Shown here in pieces: positions 1-9,845 of a DNA stretch of 60,166 bases. Source of the DNA: Haplomitrium mnioides (lineage: Eukaryota > Marchantiophyta > Haplomitriopsida > Calobryales); contig JBNGIS010002231.1 in the NCBI GenBank assembly GCA_049999725.1, forward strand, positions 1 through 60,166, written 5' to 3'. The first letter of the stretch is position 1. The number at the start of each line of letters is the position of its first letter. The position numbers and the translations under genes are program-made. The notes below the pieces were generated by a model. The model saw only the letters and a list, made by a program, of their open reading frames with translations. It ran no database searches and was not told where the DNA came from.

Positions 1-156
1 AAGTGCGGGCGGTATCCACAAGTTCAATACAAGGTTTTGTGGAAAGGCTATCCACTTCATGATGCTACTTGGGAACCTTCTTCAAATCTTGAGAATGCTC
101 AAGAAGCTATTAAAATTTTTGAAAGTTGCGACAATAACGAGGACGTCATTGACTAG
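1..156 (+). CDS. Pol C-terminus with chromodomain (partial)
   Basis: The frame is open from base 1 for 51 codons to TAG at 154-156. It contains YKVLWKGYP and TWEPSSNL, the conserved strands and start of the terminal helix of a chromodomain, then a short acidic tail. In chromoviruses this domain follows the integrase and helps target integration to particular chromatin; that role is family knowledge. Element B has the same region with a stop (IKCG-stop) exactly where this copy reads through, so this copy is the better preserved. The 5' part is cut by the window edge. Confidence 0.85.
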   Translation, partial: KCGRYPQVQYKVLWKGYPLHDATWEPSSNLENAQEAIKIFESCDNNEDVID

Positions 157-169
157 ACGGTGGGGATCA
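157..169 (+). other. Polypurine tract of element A
   Basis: A purine-rich run (ACGGTGGGGATCA) sits between the pol stop and the TG that opens the LTR. This is the expected position of the plus-strand DNA priming site. The equivalent in B is ACGACGGGGATTG. Confidence 0.7.
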
Positions 170-602
170 TGTAATAGTACAAGTATAAGGTTGTGCTATT
201 TATAAGAAAATAGAGAGGAGTGAAGGAAGTGGTAGTGATTCACTTTTAGGGTAAAATTAGATTACTTGCCTTTGAAGTCACTTTTGGTGAAGAGTGACTT
301 TTAGGTTACTTGCATTTGAAGTCACTTTTGGTAGAGAGTCACCTTTAGGGCTGAAATGAGAAGTGACTTGTAAGTGAAGTAAGAGGGATGACACCCTCTT
401 CTCTTGTATAAATAGAAGGGCTTCTTAGCCCCACTCCTCATTTTGGAGTTCCTCTCGAATCATGTGGGTTCTTTGGTTGCTTGGCTTTTGCTTGCACTCT
501 TGGTCTTAGCTTAGACCTTGAGTTGCTTTTGGTTGAAGAACTCTATTAGAGTTCACCATGAGTTCTTACTCATTTGGATTTGGTCTATGAGATTCTTTTA
601 CA
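170..602 (+). repeat. 3' LTR of element A (433 bp)
   Basis: It begins TGTAATAG and ends TTCTTTTACA. It matches the B LTRs (1,010-1,455 and 5,857-6,296) in reverse complement and the LTRs of D and E. The U3 part holds about two 46-bp units (roughly 250-341) built around AGTCACTTTTGGT and GTGACTTTTAGG. A TATAAATA box is at 408-415. A perfect palindrome AACTCTATTAGAGTT is at 539-553, near the U5 end. Confidence 0.88.
408..415 (+). promoter_or_regulatory. Putative LTR TATA box
   Basis: TATAAATA follows TCTTCTCTTG and precedes GAAGGGCTTC. The same block is present in every LTR of this family here, for example reversed at 6,051-6,058, which supports it as the core promoter that starts genomic RNA. 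Confidence 0.6.
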
Positions 603-687
603 CTTGAGCTTTCTGTTGTGCACTGATCTCTTCGTCAGTTAAAATAGTTGTCTCTAATTCTTTAAAGACTAGATATTTATACCATAT

Positions 688-695
688 TGTAAAAG
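688..695 (-). repeat. First 8 bp of the gypsy D 3' LTR, cut off by copia Z
   Basis: TGTAAAAG is the outer edge of this family's LTR as read on the plus strand; compare TGTAAAAGAACTC at 5,857. It is followed at once by the copia Z LTR. The rest of the gypsy LTR resumes with AACTCAAAGACC near 21,734. The last five bases, AAAAG, act as the target duplication of copia Z. The 85 bp between element A and this point show nothing recognisable. Confidence 0.6.
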
Positions 696-999
696 TGTTG
701 AATATTAGGCCCATTAGCTCATACAACTCAAATGAAGAATGTGGAAACATATGATGTACAAACATATGCAATGAATCATCAAGATCTTCTTCTCCTTCTC
801 TTCTCTCTCCTCAATGTCTCAATCTCATCGTCATAATAATGTACAAAAGTAATAGGAATGTAAGGTAATATGTTAATCATATAGGATTAGCACTAACCTT
901 AATTCTAATCATGGAGTCTAATCATAGATTAAAGACTAATGCTATATTAGTCTAATCATCTTACTAAATGTTATATAATACTCCCCATTGGTTATAACA
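696..999 (-). repeat. 3' LTR of copia Z (304 bp)
   Basis: It begins TGTTGAAT and ends TTATAACA on the plus strand, so TG...CA holds on either strand. The partner is at 21,422-21,733. Bases 1,000-1,009 between this LTR and gypsy B are the last remaining Z internal sequence on this side. Confidence 0.78.
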
Positions 1000-1009
1000 T
1001 AGGGATTGT

Positions 1010-1455
1010 TGTAACTATAAAAGAACTCAAAGAGAACTCAAAGACCAACTTACAAATAAGTAATACTTCAAGACAACTCTAAAAGAGTTACACAACTCAA
1101 AGCTAATAAGCAAATCAAAGCCAAGAATGCTAGCCAAAGCCAAACAACCTAAGAACCCAAGTGATTTGAGAGGAACTCCAGAATGAGGAGTGGGGCTAAG
1201 AAGCCCTTCTATTTATACAAGAGAAGAAGGTGTCATCCCTCTTTCTTCTCTTACAAGTCACTTCTCATTTCAGCCCTAAAGGTGACTCTCTACCAAAAGT
1301 GACTTCGAATACAAGTAACCTAAAAGTGACTCTCCACCAAAAGTAACTTCAAAACCAAGTAATCCAATCTTAATGCTGAAAGTGACTCACTACCATTTCT
1401 TTTACTCCTCTCTATTTTCTTATAAATAGCACAACCTTATGCTTGTATTATTACA
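1010..1455 (-). repeat. 3' LTR of gypsy B
   Basis: It runs to ...TTATTACA on the plus strand and is followed by the polypurine tract (1,456-1,468). It carries the reversed TATA box block and two U3 units like those of element A. Confidence 0.85.
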
Positions 1456-1468
1456 CAATCCCCGTCGT
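1456..1468 (-). other. Polypurine tract of gypsy B
   Basis: On the minus strand ACGACGGGGATTG lies between the pol stop codon (1,469-1,471) and the TG of the 3' LTR. Confidence 0.65.
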
Positions 1469-1940
1469 CTAGTTGATGACGTCCTCGCCATTGCCGCAAC
1501 TTTCAAAAACTTCTTAAGCATTATCAAGATTTGAAGAAGGTTCCCAAGTAGCATCATGAAGTGGATAGCCTTTCCACAAAACCTTGTATTGAACTTGTGG
1601 ATGTCACCCACATTTGATAGCTGTTTTTGCCAAAATGCGGTCTACTTCAAATTCTTCATGATCATCAAGAACAATGGCTGGAGGAGGAAGTTAAACATGA
1701 TTTGGAAAAGAGGATGGACTAGGAACAAAAGGCTTGAGTACATGGAACACAGGATGAATCTTCATATGAAGGGGAAGATCAAGTTTATAGGCAGCAGGAG
1801 AAATAGCCTAAGAAATAGAGAAAAGACCAATCCAAACAGGAGATAACTTACGAACTTGAGTATCTAAAGACAATAGAAGATCATGAGTGGATAACATAAC
1901 TTGGTCACATAAAACATAAGAGCAATCACGGCGACGGCTA
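1469..1940 (-). pseudogene. Integrase tail and chromodomain of gypsy B
   Basis: The minus strand reads through LHMKIHPVFHVLKPF (integrase C-terminal GPY/F-like region), then EEFEVDRILAK, a stop in place of Arg or Tyr, YKVLWKGYP, TWEPSSNL and a short tail. EEFEVDRIL and WKGYP are hallmark chromodomain strands. Compared with element A, 9 bases are missing near the end (A has NAQEAIKIFES, B has NA-stop-EVFES). Two earlier frame changes separate it from the integrase core. Confidence 0.85.
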
Positions 1941-2909
1941 TCAGCATATTTTTTTGCCGATTTTGGGCAATAGTAAGATGGTTGCGAGCAGCTTGCAAAG
2001 AACAAGATAAATGAAACAAAAAAGTAGAAATACTTGGAACATTAGAAGAAGTAGGAGAAAGCAAACATCGGGAACAAGAGGATGCTGACTCGAATTAAGA
2101 AAGAAAAGAGAAAACCCAGTACTTGCTTGTTTGGAGTTGTTGTAGGCAAACTCTACAGCCGGTAAGAAACTATCCCAATCAGTGTGATGAACATTGATGA
2201 ACGCGCGAAGCATGTTCTCCTTAGTACAATTAGCACACTTCGTTTGCCCATCTGCTTGCGGATGATAAACACTAGGCATAGAAAGTTTGGTTCCTAGAAG
2301 TTTGAATAACTCTCGCCAAAACTTTTTAGTGAAACGCGGATCCTGATCAGATATTAACACCTTGGGTATTCCGTGATGGCGAAAAACAATATCAAAGTAA
2401 AATTTTGCCAAATATGGAGCATGGACTATATCCACCGTTGGCGCTAAATGAATCTGCTTGCTCAGCTTGTCCACAAATACCACAATAGCAGTAAACCCAC
2501 AAGGCATAGTTGGAAGTGAAGTGACAAGATCCAAACTTACATATTCCCAACGAGTAGTAGGAATTGGTAACGGTTGAAGAAGTTCCGTTGGTTTTTTATT
2601 CGAAGCTTTGTTTTGTTGACAACTTTCACACGAACGAACAAAACCATGAACATCTCGAGCCAAGTTAGGCCACTACCAAGTGCATTGAAGCAACTCTATA
2701 GTTTTATCCACTCCAAGATGCCCAGAGACAAGAATGTCATGCGCTTCTTGTAAACAAGCCATTCGAAGCATATCATCTTGTGGAACATATATTTGATGGC
2801 TTTGATAGAGAATACCATCTCGAATGGAGAAAGAATGATACTCACTATCCTTGACGACCAATCGTGCTCGAACCAGACTAAAGAAGCATCTTCTTGTAGT
2901 TTTTGACAA
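1941..2909 (-). pseudogene. Integrase (zinc-binding and catalytic domains) of gypsy B
   Basis: The N-terminal HHCC finger is visible as SGHLGVDKTIELL and SCESCQQNK, with a break at about 2,665-2,672. The core has the first Asp in SLDLVTSLP and the second in ISDQDPRF. The third catalytic residue, Glu in the family motif DGQTE, is Lys here (codon 2,238-2,240, AAG), so the D,D-35-E triad is broken. The core then continues AVEFAYNNS and TGFS until a frameshift near 2,065. In an active element this enzyme joins the cDNA to host DNA. Confidence 0.9.
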
Positions 2910-2931
2910 TAACTCCCACTAGTTGCCTCAT

Positions 2932-3425
2932 CTATTTATGTAAGATACTAATGTTGCTCGCCTCCATTGTATTCACTCGATGATCCGGCCTTCGTGACAG
3001 TGCATCAAGAATGGTGTGGAACCTTCCTGGCTTGTACTCTAGCTTGATATCAAAGAGTTGCAATTGATCTTCCCATTGGTGATAGCGACTTGTCATATTT
3101 TCCAAATGGATTGATTGTAACAATGGTTTGTGATCTGTGCGCATAAGTACAGGTCTTCCCAAAAGATAATGCCTCCATAATTTTGTAGCATAAACCATTG
3201 CCAATTGCTCTCGATCCTTTGCAGAATAGTTTCTTTCCCCCGCATTCAATCGGCGTGACATGAAGGCAATTGGATGAAGTCCATCCTCAAACTCTTACTG
3301 CAAAACTGCTCCAATAGCAAAATTAGAAGCATCAAAATCAACTATACAACGTGTCTTTGGATCATAGGGCTGTAGAATAGAACGAGAAGAGACTGCATCC
3401 TTGAGCTGTTGAAATGCCGCTTGCT
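2932..3425 (-). pseudogene. RNase H domain of gypsy B
   Basis: The minus strand carries CIVDFDASNFAIGAVLQ followed by a stop, then PIAFMSRRLN, NYSAKDREQLAMVYA, RTDHKPLL and DALSRRPD. These are the standard Ty3 RNase H blocks; DFDAS holds the first catalytic Asp and RTDHKPL a later one. The domain degrades the RNA strand of the RNA-DNA hybrid. One stop at about 3,297 interrupts the frame. Confidence 0.9.
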
Positions 3426-3429
3426 CTTT

Positions 3430-4500
3430 GGCGGTCCACTGAAACTTGACCTCCTTACCTAACAGATCTGTAAGTGGTGTAGCAATATGTGCATAACAAT
3501 GGATGAATCGTCAATAGAAACTTGCCAATCCATTGAAGGCTCTAATGTCCTTTGCCTCCTTTGGTGTTGGCCACTCAGTAATAGCCTTGATTTTCTCTTC
3601 TTCCATCTTTATACCATCTGCACACACCTTGTGCCCCAAGTAAGTAACCTCTTGCTTCCAAAATTTGCACTTGGATCTCTTACAATAAAACTTCCAATTG
3701 CGCAATCTTTGCAAAACTTCTTTGAGATGATTGCAATGTTCACCTTCAGTTTTGCTAAAAATAAGAATGTCATCCAAGAATACCAAAGCTGATTTATTCA
3801 ATAACCCATCAAACATTTGATGCATTTGATCCATGAATATAGCCGGAGCATTAGTGAGACCAAATGTAAGGACCTTTCACTCAAAATGTCCATACCTCGT
3901 ATAAAAAGTTGTCTTTGGCACATCACTTGGCTTGATAGGAATTTGCCAATAACTACTTTGAAGATCAAGCTCTGAAAAGAACCTTGCACCACTCAGTTGA
4001 TCCAACAAATCATCAATACACGATAAAGAATAGGCATTCTTTACGGTTTTCTTGTTCAAACCACGATAATCAGTACAAAGACGAAATCCACCATCTTTCT
4101 TTGGTACAAAGAATACTGGTGCTCCCCAAGGCAAAGTACAATGCTGATTGAAATCCTTCTCAAGAAGATCCGTCAAAGTCTTGCAAAGCTCTTCCAACTC
4201 TTGTGGTGATAACTTGTATATAGGCCGATTATATGGAATACTTCCTAGTATCAACTTAATCAGAAAGGGCATTCCACAATCATCTGGTAACCCCTTTGGC
4301 AAATCATCCGAAAACACATCTGAAAACTCCTTCAAGATATCATCAATCGTTGAGGTCGGTATAGATTTCCCTCCCTCTTTATTCAAGTCCATAATAGGCT
4401 TGATCCATACAACAAAGACAGGAAACTCCTTCTCCATCAAAACACTATGCCGAATTAATTTAGGCTTCTTCACCAATAGTGCCAAACGCCTCAAAAGAAA
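3430..4500 (-). pseudogene. Reverse transcriptase of gypsy B
   Basis: In order on the minus strand: [59 protein letters not shown] (first catalytic Asp), then after one stop TFGLTNAPAIFM, and VFLDDILIFS (the YxDD-type box, both Asp intact), then CKFWKQEVTYLGH. This is a textbook Ty3 palm. The stop in the HFE-stop-KVLTFGL segment (about 3,876) looks like TGG changed to TGA. Catalytic residues survive, but the frame does not. Confidence 0.92.
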
Positions 4501-4529
4501 TTGCTTTCCTTGTAAAGTAACTTGAATTT

Positions 4530-4845
4530 GTCGTTTCGCCTAATCAACTTGAGCAGAACAATCTTCAAGCCAAGGTAAGCCCAAAATAATGTCATACTAT
4601 ATGGGTGCAATAATAAAATCCATAGATTCCTCATAATCTTTGCCAATCCTTAGAAGAAATGGCTTGTGAGAATGGAATAGCTCATGTTTTTTGCCATCGA
4701 CCATAGTCACAAAACTTCCTTTGATAGGCGAAGGCCTAGGCTTTGATTTTCTTTGCAAAATAAAGTGACATGAAATTTTCAGAACTTCCACAATCTACCA
4801 ATATTCTACAAGAATGCTCATCAACTATGCATACAGTCTAGATGA
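4530..4845 (-). pseudogene. Aspartic protease of gypsy B
   Basis: The minus strand reads RILVDCGSSENFMS, a retropepsin active site in which the usual D-S/T-G is D-C-G (4,787-4,795). Downstream are FLLRIGKDYEES and YDIILGLPWLE, the second retropepsin landmark (ILG-W). Several frame changes separate these blocks. It would cut Gag-Pol into mature parts. Confidence 0.8.
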
Positions 4846-4949
4846 AACAAGGTACTTCTAATTCTTGTCGAGCTTTTCATTCCATTGGAACTAATTAAGC
4901 TCTTAGTAAACCGCTCGACTATCTTTACTAAGGTCGGCCGTTTCCTTGA

Positions 4950-5823
4950 TTTTCTTCTTCAGCAGTTGCCGCTTGAACAAGAGCACGTGGTCGACCTTGG
5001 CAACGTGGGCAATTTGCAATCATATGACCAAGCTATCGACAATAAAAACATTCTCTACTTTGGCGTAGACGCTTATGCTCTCCATGAGTGATGCCACTCT
5101 CTTTGCCGCATCAATCTCCATAGGTACTACTTTATTTTCTGGCACACGAACATTTGGTAAAGCTTGTTGTGGACGTGGACATGGCCTAACCTCGTTGGTC
5201 GCTAGTAGCGAGTCATATCGTTCTGCCATACTCATTGCTTCTTCTAGTTGAGAGGGCTCTCTCATTGTCACTTCCATTCTAGTGCGAGGCTTCAATCCTC
5301 AAACAAAGCGATCCAAAGCTTCTCCCTCGCCCATATTAGGAATTTGCATAATGATATTTTGAAATTGCGTGACATAGCTCCTTATCGTACTAAGTTGCTT
5401 CAATTCTGCCAAACGATCTCTTGCCACCTTTGGAGCATTCAAAACCCTAAATCTTATATTTACTACTTCTTTAAACTCTTGTCAAGAAGCAATTAGAGTG
5501 AAAAATCCATGCTGAGCTTGCTCAATTTGATATCTCCACCAAGTCTTTGCCACTCCTTCCAACTAACTTGCGGCAAATAGAATTCTTCTACCATCCTCTC
5601 TTATATTGTCAGCCTCAAAATATTGCTCACAATTGAACAAGAAATTCTTAGATGCACCAGGAACCGTCTTTCCATCATAAACCTTTGGCTTGGGAAACCG
5701 CACATGACTTTCTTCTTCTTGAAAAGGTGTCCTATTCCCCATTTGCATTTGAACTTCTAGCAAGCGAGAAAGATGTTCGATTTGTTGTTGCATTGCTTGC
5801 ATCCTCCCTTCTTGATTCTCCAT
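4950..5823 (-). pseudogene. Gag of gypsy B
   Basis: The start ATG is at 5,823-5,821, 21 bases inside the primer site, giving MENQEGRMQAMQQQIEHLSRLLE, a short N-terminal coiled-coil-like stretch. Next come YDGKTVPGASKNFLFNCEQYFEA (capsid start) and TRMEVTMREPSQLEEAMSMAERYD (capsid end). A zinc knuckle is recognisable at about 5,005-5,050 as CFYC-R-stop-LG-H-MIAN-C, that is CX2CX4HX4C with one stop inside. Frameshifts occur near 5,570 and 5,300. Confidence 0.85.
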
Positions 5824-5843
5824 TCCACCAAAAAAAGAGCGTA

Positions 5844-5855
5844 GCTCTGATACCA
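5844..5855 (-). other. Primer-binding site of gypsy B (tRNA-iMet)
   Basis: The minus strand reads TGGTATCAGAGC, an exact complement of the 3' end of plant initiator tRNA-Met (GCUCUGAUACCA). It lies one base from the inner edge of the 5' LTR. This fixes the orientation and LTR boundary. Confidence 0.93.
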
Positions 5856-5856
5856 A

Positions 5857-6296
5857 TGTAAAAGAACTCAAAGAGAACTCAAAGACCAACTTACAAATAA
5901 GTAATACTTCAAGACAACTCTAAAAGAGTTACACAACTCAAAGCCAATAAGCAAACCAAAGCCAAGAATGCTAGCCAAAGCCAAACAACCAAAGAACCCA
6001 AGTGATTTGAGAGGAACTCCAAAATGAGGAGTGGGGCTAAGAAGCCCTTCTATTTATACAAGAGAAGAGGGTGTCATCCCTCTTTCTTCTCTTACAAGTC
6101 ACTTCTCATTTCAGACCTAAAGGTGACTCTCTACCAAAAGTGACTTTGAATACAAGTAACCTAAAAGTGACTCTCTACCAAAAGTGACTTCAAAAGCAAG
6201 TAATCCAATCTTAACGCTAAAAGTGACTCACTACTACTTCCTTCACTCCTCTCTATTTTCTTATAAATAGCACAACCTTATGCTTATACTGTTACA
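5857..6296 (-). repeat. 5' LTR of gypsy B (440 bp)
   Basis: It begins TGTAAAAGAACTC and ends CTGTTACA on the plus strand, and is near-identical to 1,010-1,455. The reversed TATA box is at 6,051-6,058. Confidence 0.9.
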
Positions 6297-6630
6297 GCAA
6301 CCACATGTAAGATAGATATAAAACCTATGATAAAACCACCAACACTCCAAAAATGAACCCATATGAAATATAAAGATGTTGCCTCATTAAAACCCTCTCA
6401 TACTCCAATGAGAGAAAGAGTACAACCACCATTTATAAATGGATATAGAAGTCATATAGTGACCAAAAAGAGAGAAGTAATAATAAGAAAATCGGCTATA
6501 TGCTAAATAGATAATTTGAAAATAGTTTTCATGTGAAAACTTGAAAAAGATGCCATGAGCAGAAAATAAAACATAAAAATATATTGGAGATAAAAATAGT
6601 GACGTTGACGAGATAATAGGAGAATAGTTG
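6297..6630 (-). other. 3' untranslated part of copia Z
   Basis: This lies between the RNase H end and the gypsy B insertion. It is AT-rich, with no coding signal or recognisable motif. Its place in Z follows from the flanking RNase H and from the 3' LTR beyond gypsy B. Confidence 0.5.
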
Positions 6631-6900
6631 ATGTACTCATGACAATAAAATCGATAATCTTCGTAAACTAAGTAGGTAGCAAAAATATTGATGTAGTGCA
6701 AGAGGTAAAGCCTAAGTAAATATATTGGCAACATTCTCCTTAATAGAGATAACCTACATAGAAATAGTGTCATCCTGCTGCTCATGTGTGAATAAAAACT
6801 TTGGAGCTATGTGTTTTATGTGGTCTCCTTTAATAAAGCCTTGTGAGACAACAATACACATACCAAGTTATTTTCAAAAATAACAATAGGATCAGATATA
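6631..6900 (-). pseudogene. RNase H C-terminal part of copia Z
   Basis: The minus strand shows VSQGFIKGDHIKHIAPKF, FTHEQQDD and ENVANIF followed by a stop, then ALPLALH and LRRLSILL. The same blocks in the same order close the copia P polyprotein (20,630-20,857). The domain's first half is missing between here and the reverse transcriptase, apparently by deletion near 6,980. Stops replace single codons. Confidence 0.8.
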
Positions 6901-6959
6901 CAAGCCAAACCACAATGTAAGTAAACATGATCAAGCATACTCCATAGGCATATGCACTC

Positions 6960-8149
6960 CCTACTAGTTTCATAAGAGCTCCTATAACGGAGAGATATGG
7001 TATCTCAGATCCAATGATTGGCTCTATATCTTTCCATTTTCAGAAAATATCTTTGTCTCTGTCTAGTGATCGTATCTCCATAGGTGATATAACTGGATGA
7101 GATTTATCCATATTAAAGTGCTTAAGGATTTTCTTAGTATAAGTACTCTGATGCATCAATATGTCATTATTGAGATACTCAAATTATAATCCTAAACAAT
7201 ACTTGATCTTACCAATATCCTTCATATCAAAAATCTTCTTAAAGATAGAAATAGTTTGCTCAAGTAAGGATTGGTGACCAAAAAGGTTTATATCATCAAT
7301 ATATAATGCTACAATTATAAATTCTTTGTCAACATTCTTGATGAATAAACTTGGTGCAATGTCATCAAAGTGAATTTCACCCATGGCTATCATCTCCTCA
7401 TGAAATCTATGATACCATATTCAACCACTCTGCTTAAGTCCATAAATAGATCAAAGGATCTGGACTTCATATCCACCCTTAGCCAGATGCATGGATTGAT
7501 GCATAGGGGGGACAATAGGCATTTTCTCTCTAAAGTGCATCTCATGGACTATAGATCCTAACCCAGTACTACCACCACTAGGTGTAATGATGGTCGATGG
7601 TAAAGAGGTAGATGGGTCGCTAAATAGTTTATGCTTAGTAACATTCTCCCCTTGAATATGATAGATATTCCTTGCAATAAGCTTTGGGGGAGCTTTCATA
7701 TTGATCTAGGTATCTAAAAGCCCATATAAGTATGTTGTCACAGCATCCATTTGATGTGTAATGAGCTCATGTCCTAAGGAAAAGCCTACTAGGAACCGGT
7801 ATGTGATAGCATCTATAATTGAGGCATATGTGAGATCATAGTCTCTCTTCCAAGTAATTGTGTATAGCCTTTATCTACAAGGTGTACTTTATATCTAACA
7901 ATTTTGCCTTTTCATTTCGCTTCTAATTAGATTAGCATAAGAGGGAATAGGGACTAAAGGTCCAAATACCTTCCTCTGTATCATGGAATCAAGTTTTGAA
8001 TCCATTGCCTTTTTCCACTCTATCCGATCAGAACTATCCATAGCTTCTTTGACAGATCTGGGATCAGGTGGTGTATTGGATATAGTATGTAAAACTAGGA
8101 ATGCAAAATGATCATTGACATCTACACTCTCTCTTTGCCATATATCCAT
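6960..8149 (-). pseudogene. Reverse transcriptase of copia Z
   Basis: Landmarks on the minus strand: VFGPLVPIPSYANL (start of the domain), MDAVTTYLYG (first catalytic Asp), MKAPPKL, HIQGEN, then a non-standard spacer of about 80 residues, SIYGLKQSG, WYHRFHEEM, ALYIDDINLFG (YxDD box intact), DIGKIKYCLGL and the PYLSVIGAL segment. Related copia elements usually have only about 25 residues between the MKxP and SLYGLKQ boxes. Frame breaks occur near 7,890, 7,700, 7,440 and 7,180. Confidence 0.85.
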
Positions 8150-9720
8150 ATATTAAATTGAGATCTCTTGATTATAAGGGTATTCCAACAAAGAAATAGT
8201 CGACTTAGATAGTAAAGGTGTAGACAAAGATGCTTTTATGACATCAGCAAAGAATGTAGTTCTCTTATTCAAAACTTTTTGCTGAGGTTCAGAGTCTTTG
8301 GAGCCAAGAGGGCGTCCTCTCTTTTGCCTTGGTACTTGGTCAGCTGCTCGTTTTGAAATATTCTGAATTCTTGCATAAATATTCACTATAGGAATATGTG
8401 ACCTAGCTACCTTCGCAATTTCATTAAAAGAATCTGGAAATTGTTCAACTGTTTTAGCCACGTGAAGAAGTCTTTTGACTTCATCCTCACCTTGCCTTGT
8501 TCTTTGATCTATCCATAAAGTGGATATATTCTCCCATTGGAGTTTTTTTGGTAATGAAGAATTTTTATCTTCAAAAAGAGATGGAAATATATCCTCATAG
8601 AAACAACAATCAACTAATCTGGCTTGAAACACATCAGCTGTGGATGGTTCCAGATACTGTATAATAGATGGTGAGTCATATCCCACATAAAATTTTTTTT
8701 GCCTTTGAGGTCCCATCTTAGTTCTTTTCGGTCCCATAATTGGAACTAAGATTTGACAACCAAAAACTCGTAGATAGGATAAGTCTGGCATCTGACCAAA
8801 GGCAAGTTGGTGAGGTGATAGTGAATTAAAAGCTGATGGTCGATATTTTAATAATGATGCAGCATGTAGTAATGCATGGCCTCATGCAGAAACCAGTAAA
8901 TTGGTTTGCATCAACATGGGCCTAGCAATCATTTGAATGTTGCGTATAACTCTTTTGGCTATGCCATTTTTTAAATGGACATATGCCACAGAGTATTGGG
9001 TATCTATACCCAAAGTCATGCAAAAGTCATCAAAATTTTTGGATATAAACTCCCTTGCATTGTCAACTTGTAGGACTTTTATTGGACTTTATGGAAATTG
9101 AGCTTTCAATTTCAAAATGTGTGCCAATATTCTCGGGAAGACAAGATTACAGGTAGATAGTGATGACACTAGTGACCATTTTGTAGATGCATAGATGATC
9201 ACCAAGAAGTACCGAAAGGGTCTACTAGGTAGGTCAATAGGACCACAAACATCTACGTGTATTCTCTCAAGGAACTTTAGGATTTCCAGAATTGTCTTGG
9301 AAATCACTGGACGTAAGGCTAGTAGTTTGCCTTGAGAACAATGAATACATGGTCTTTCGATCATGGATGGCTTTATGCTTTGAGGAATGGATCGAGTCAC
9401 TTTCTGAATGTTATGAAACATTGTAGTGCCCGGATGTCCTAAGCGACTATGCCATAAAGTAGTATGATCGATTGCTTTTGCATGAGTATGATAGTTTTGT
9501 ATTTGCGTGATATAAAAACCAAGAGGGTATACAAAAAGTGTTTCTTTTATTTCAGATCCTTCAAGAGTGTGCTTCAATAAATGCAACACTTCCTGATTTT
9601 TGCAAGTGCTGGTATGTATGTGATACCCATTGTCTCGTATATCACAAAAACTTATTAGGTTTCTAGTAGCACTTGGAGCATATATGGCTGATAATAGCTG
9701 GTCCTTTTCTTTCTTCAATT
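8150..9720 (-). pseudogene. Integrase and linker of copia Z
   Basis: The pre-integrase finger reads LWHSRLGHPGTTMFHNI and PCIHCSQGK (HHCC). The core has Asp in ERIHVDVCGPI and Asp in LQVDNAREF. The catalytic Glu of the NG-x-AE box is Lys (KNGIAKRV, codon 8,954-8,956, AAA), so the enzyme is dead. Next come LRVFGCQILVPI and KKFYVGYDSPSIIQYL, the usual copia post-integrase blocks, and a basic segment with RGRPLGSKD. Breaks lie near 9,088 and 8,792. Confidence 0.88.
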
Positions 9721-9721
9721 T

Positions 9722-9845
9722 GATTGTTGCCCATTATAGTGGTCACCTTTCTGTGTGAGGGCATCAGCTTGGTAAAATGAGACCTGCATTTTAAAATAAT
9801 ATGAGTACTGCCATTGTCTATATACAGGTATGGATGACATCAAGA
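9722..9845 (-). pseudogene. Aspartic protease of copia Z
   Basis: The minus strand carries YIDNGSTHIIL, the copia protease active-site box with Asn in place of Ser (D-N-G; the family has D-S-G). It is then followed by the TTIMGNNQIEE block. It sits between the gag end and the ATRNLISF segment, as expected. Confidence 0.75.

Larger units (their letters stand above)
1..602 (+). mobile_element. Ty3/gypsy chromovirus, 3' end (element A)
   Basis: The window opens inside the last part of pol of a plus-strand chromovirus and continues through its polypurine tract and 3' LTR. The first 156 bases and the LTR are the same family as element B, which lies in inverted orientation from 1,010. Most of the element lies outside the window to the left. 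The 3' target duplication would be CTTGA (603-607), but the partner site is not visible. Confidence 0.85.
1010..6296 (-). mobile_element. Ty3/gypsy chromovirus B, structurally complete, decayed
   Basis: LTRs at 1,010-1,455 and 5,857-6,296 are closely alike over their whole length. Reading leftward from the right LTR the order is: 12-base primer site, gag, protease, reverse transcriptase, RNase H, integrase, chromodomain, polypurine tract, LTR. This is the standard single-polyprotein chromovirus plan. The left LTR has a small insertion at its start (TGTAACTATAAAAG against TGTAAAAG). No clear target duplication is seen (ATTGT left, GCAAC right). Multiple frameshifts and stops disable it. Confidence 0.9.

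Noticed and set aside
1-1625. Large inverted repeat (1-602 against 1,010-1,625) as a functional palindrome
   Set aside because: It is explained by two oppositely oriented chromoviruses of one family lying tail to tail.
5844-5855. tRNA gene fragment
   Set aside because: It matches only the 3' end of tRNA-Met and abuts an LTR, so it is a primer-binding site, not a gene.
1010-6296. Target duplication for gypsy B
   Set aside because: The flanks ATTGT and GCAAC do not match, and shifting the left edge by a few bases does not help.
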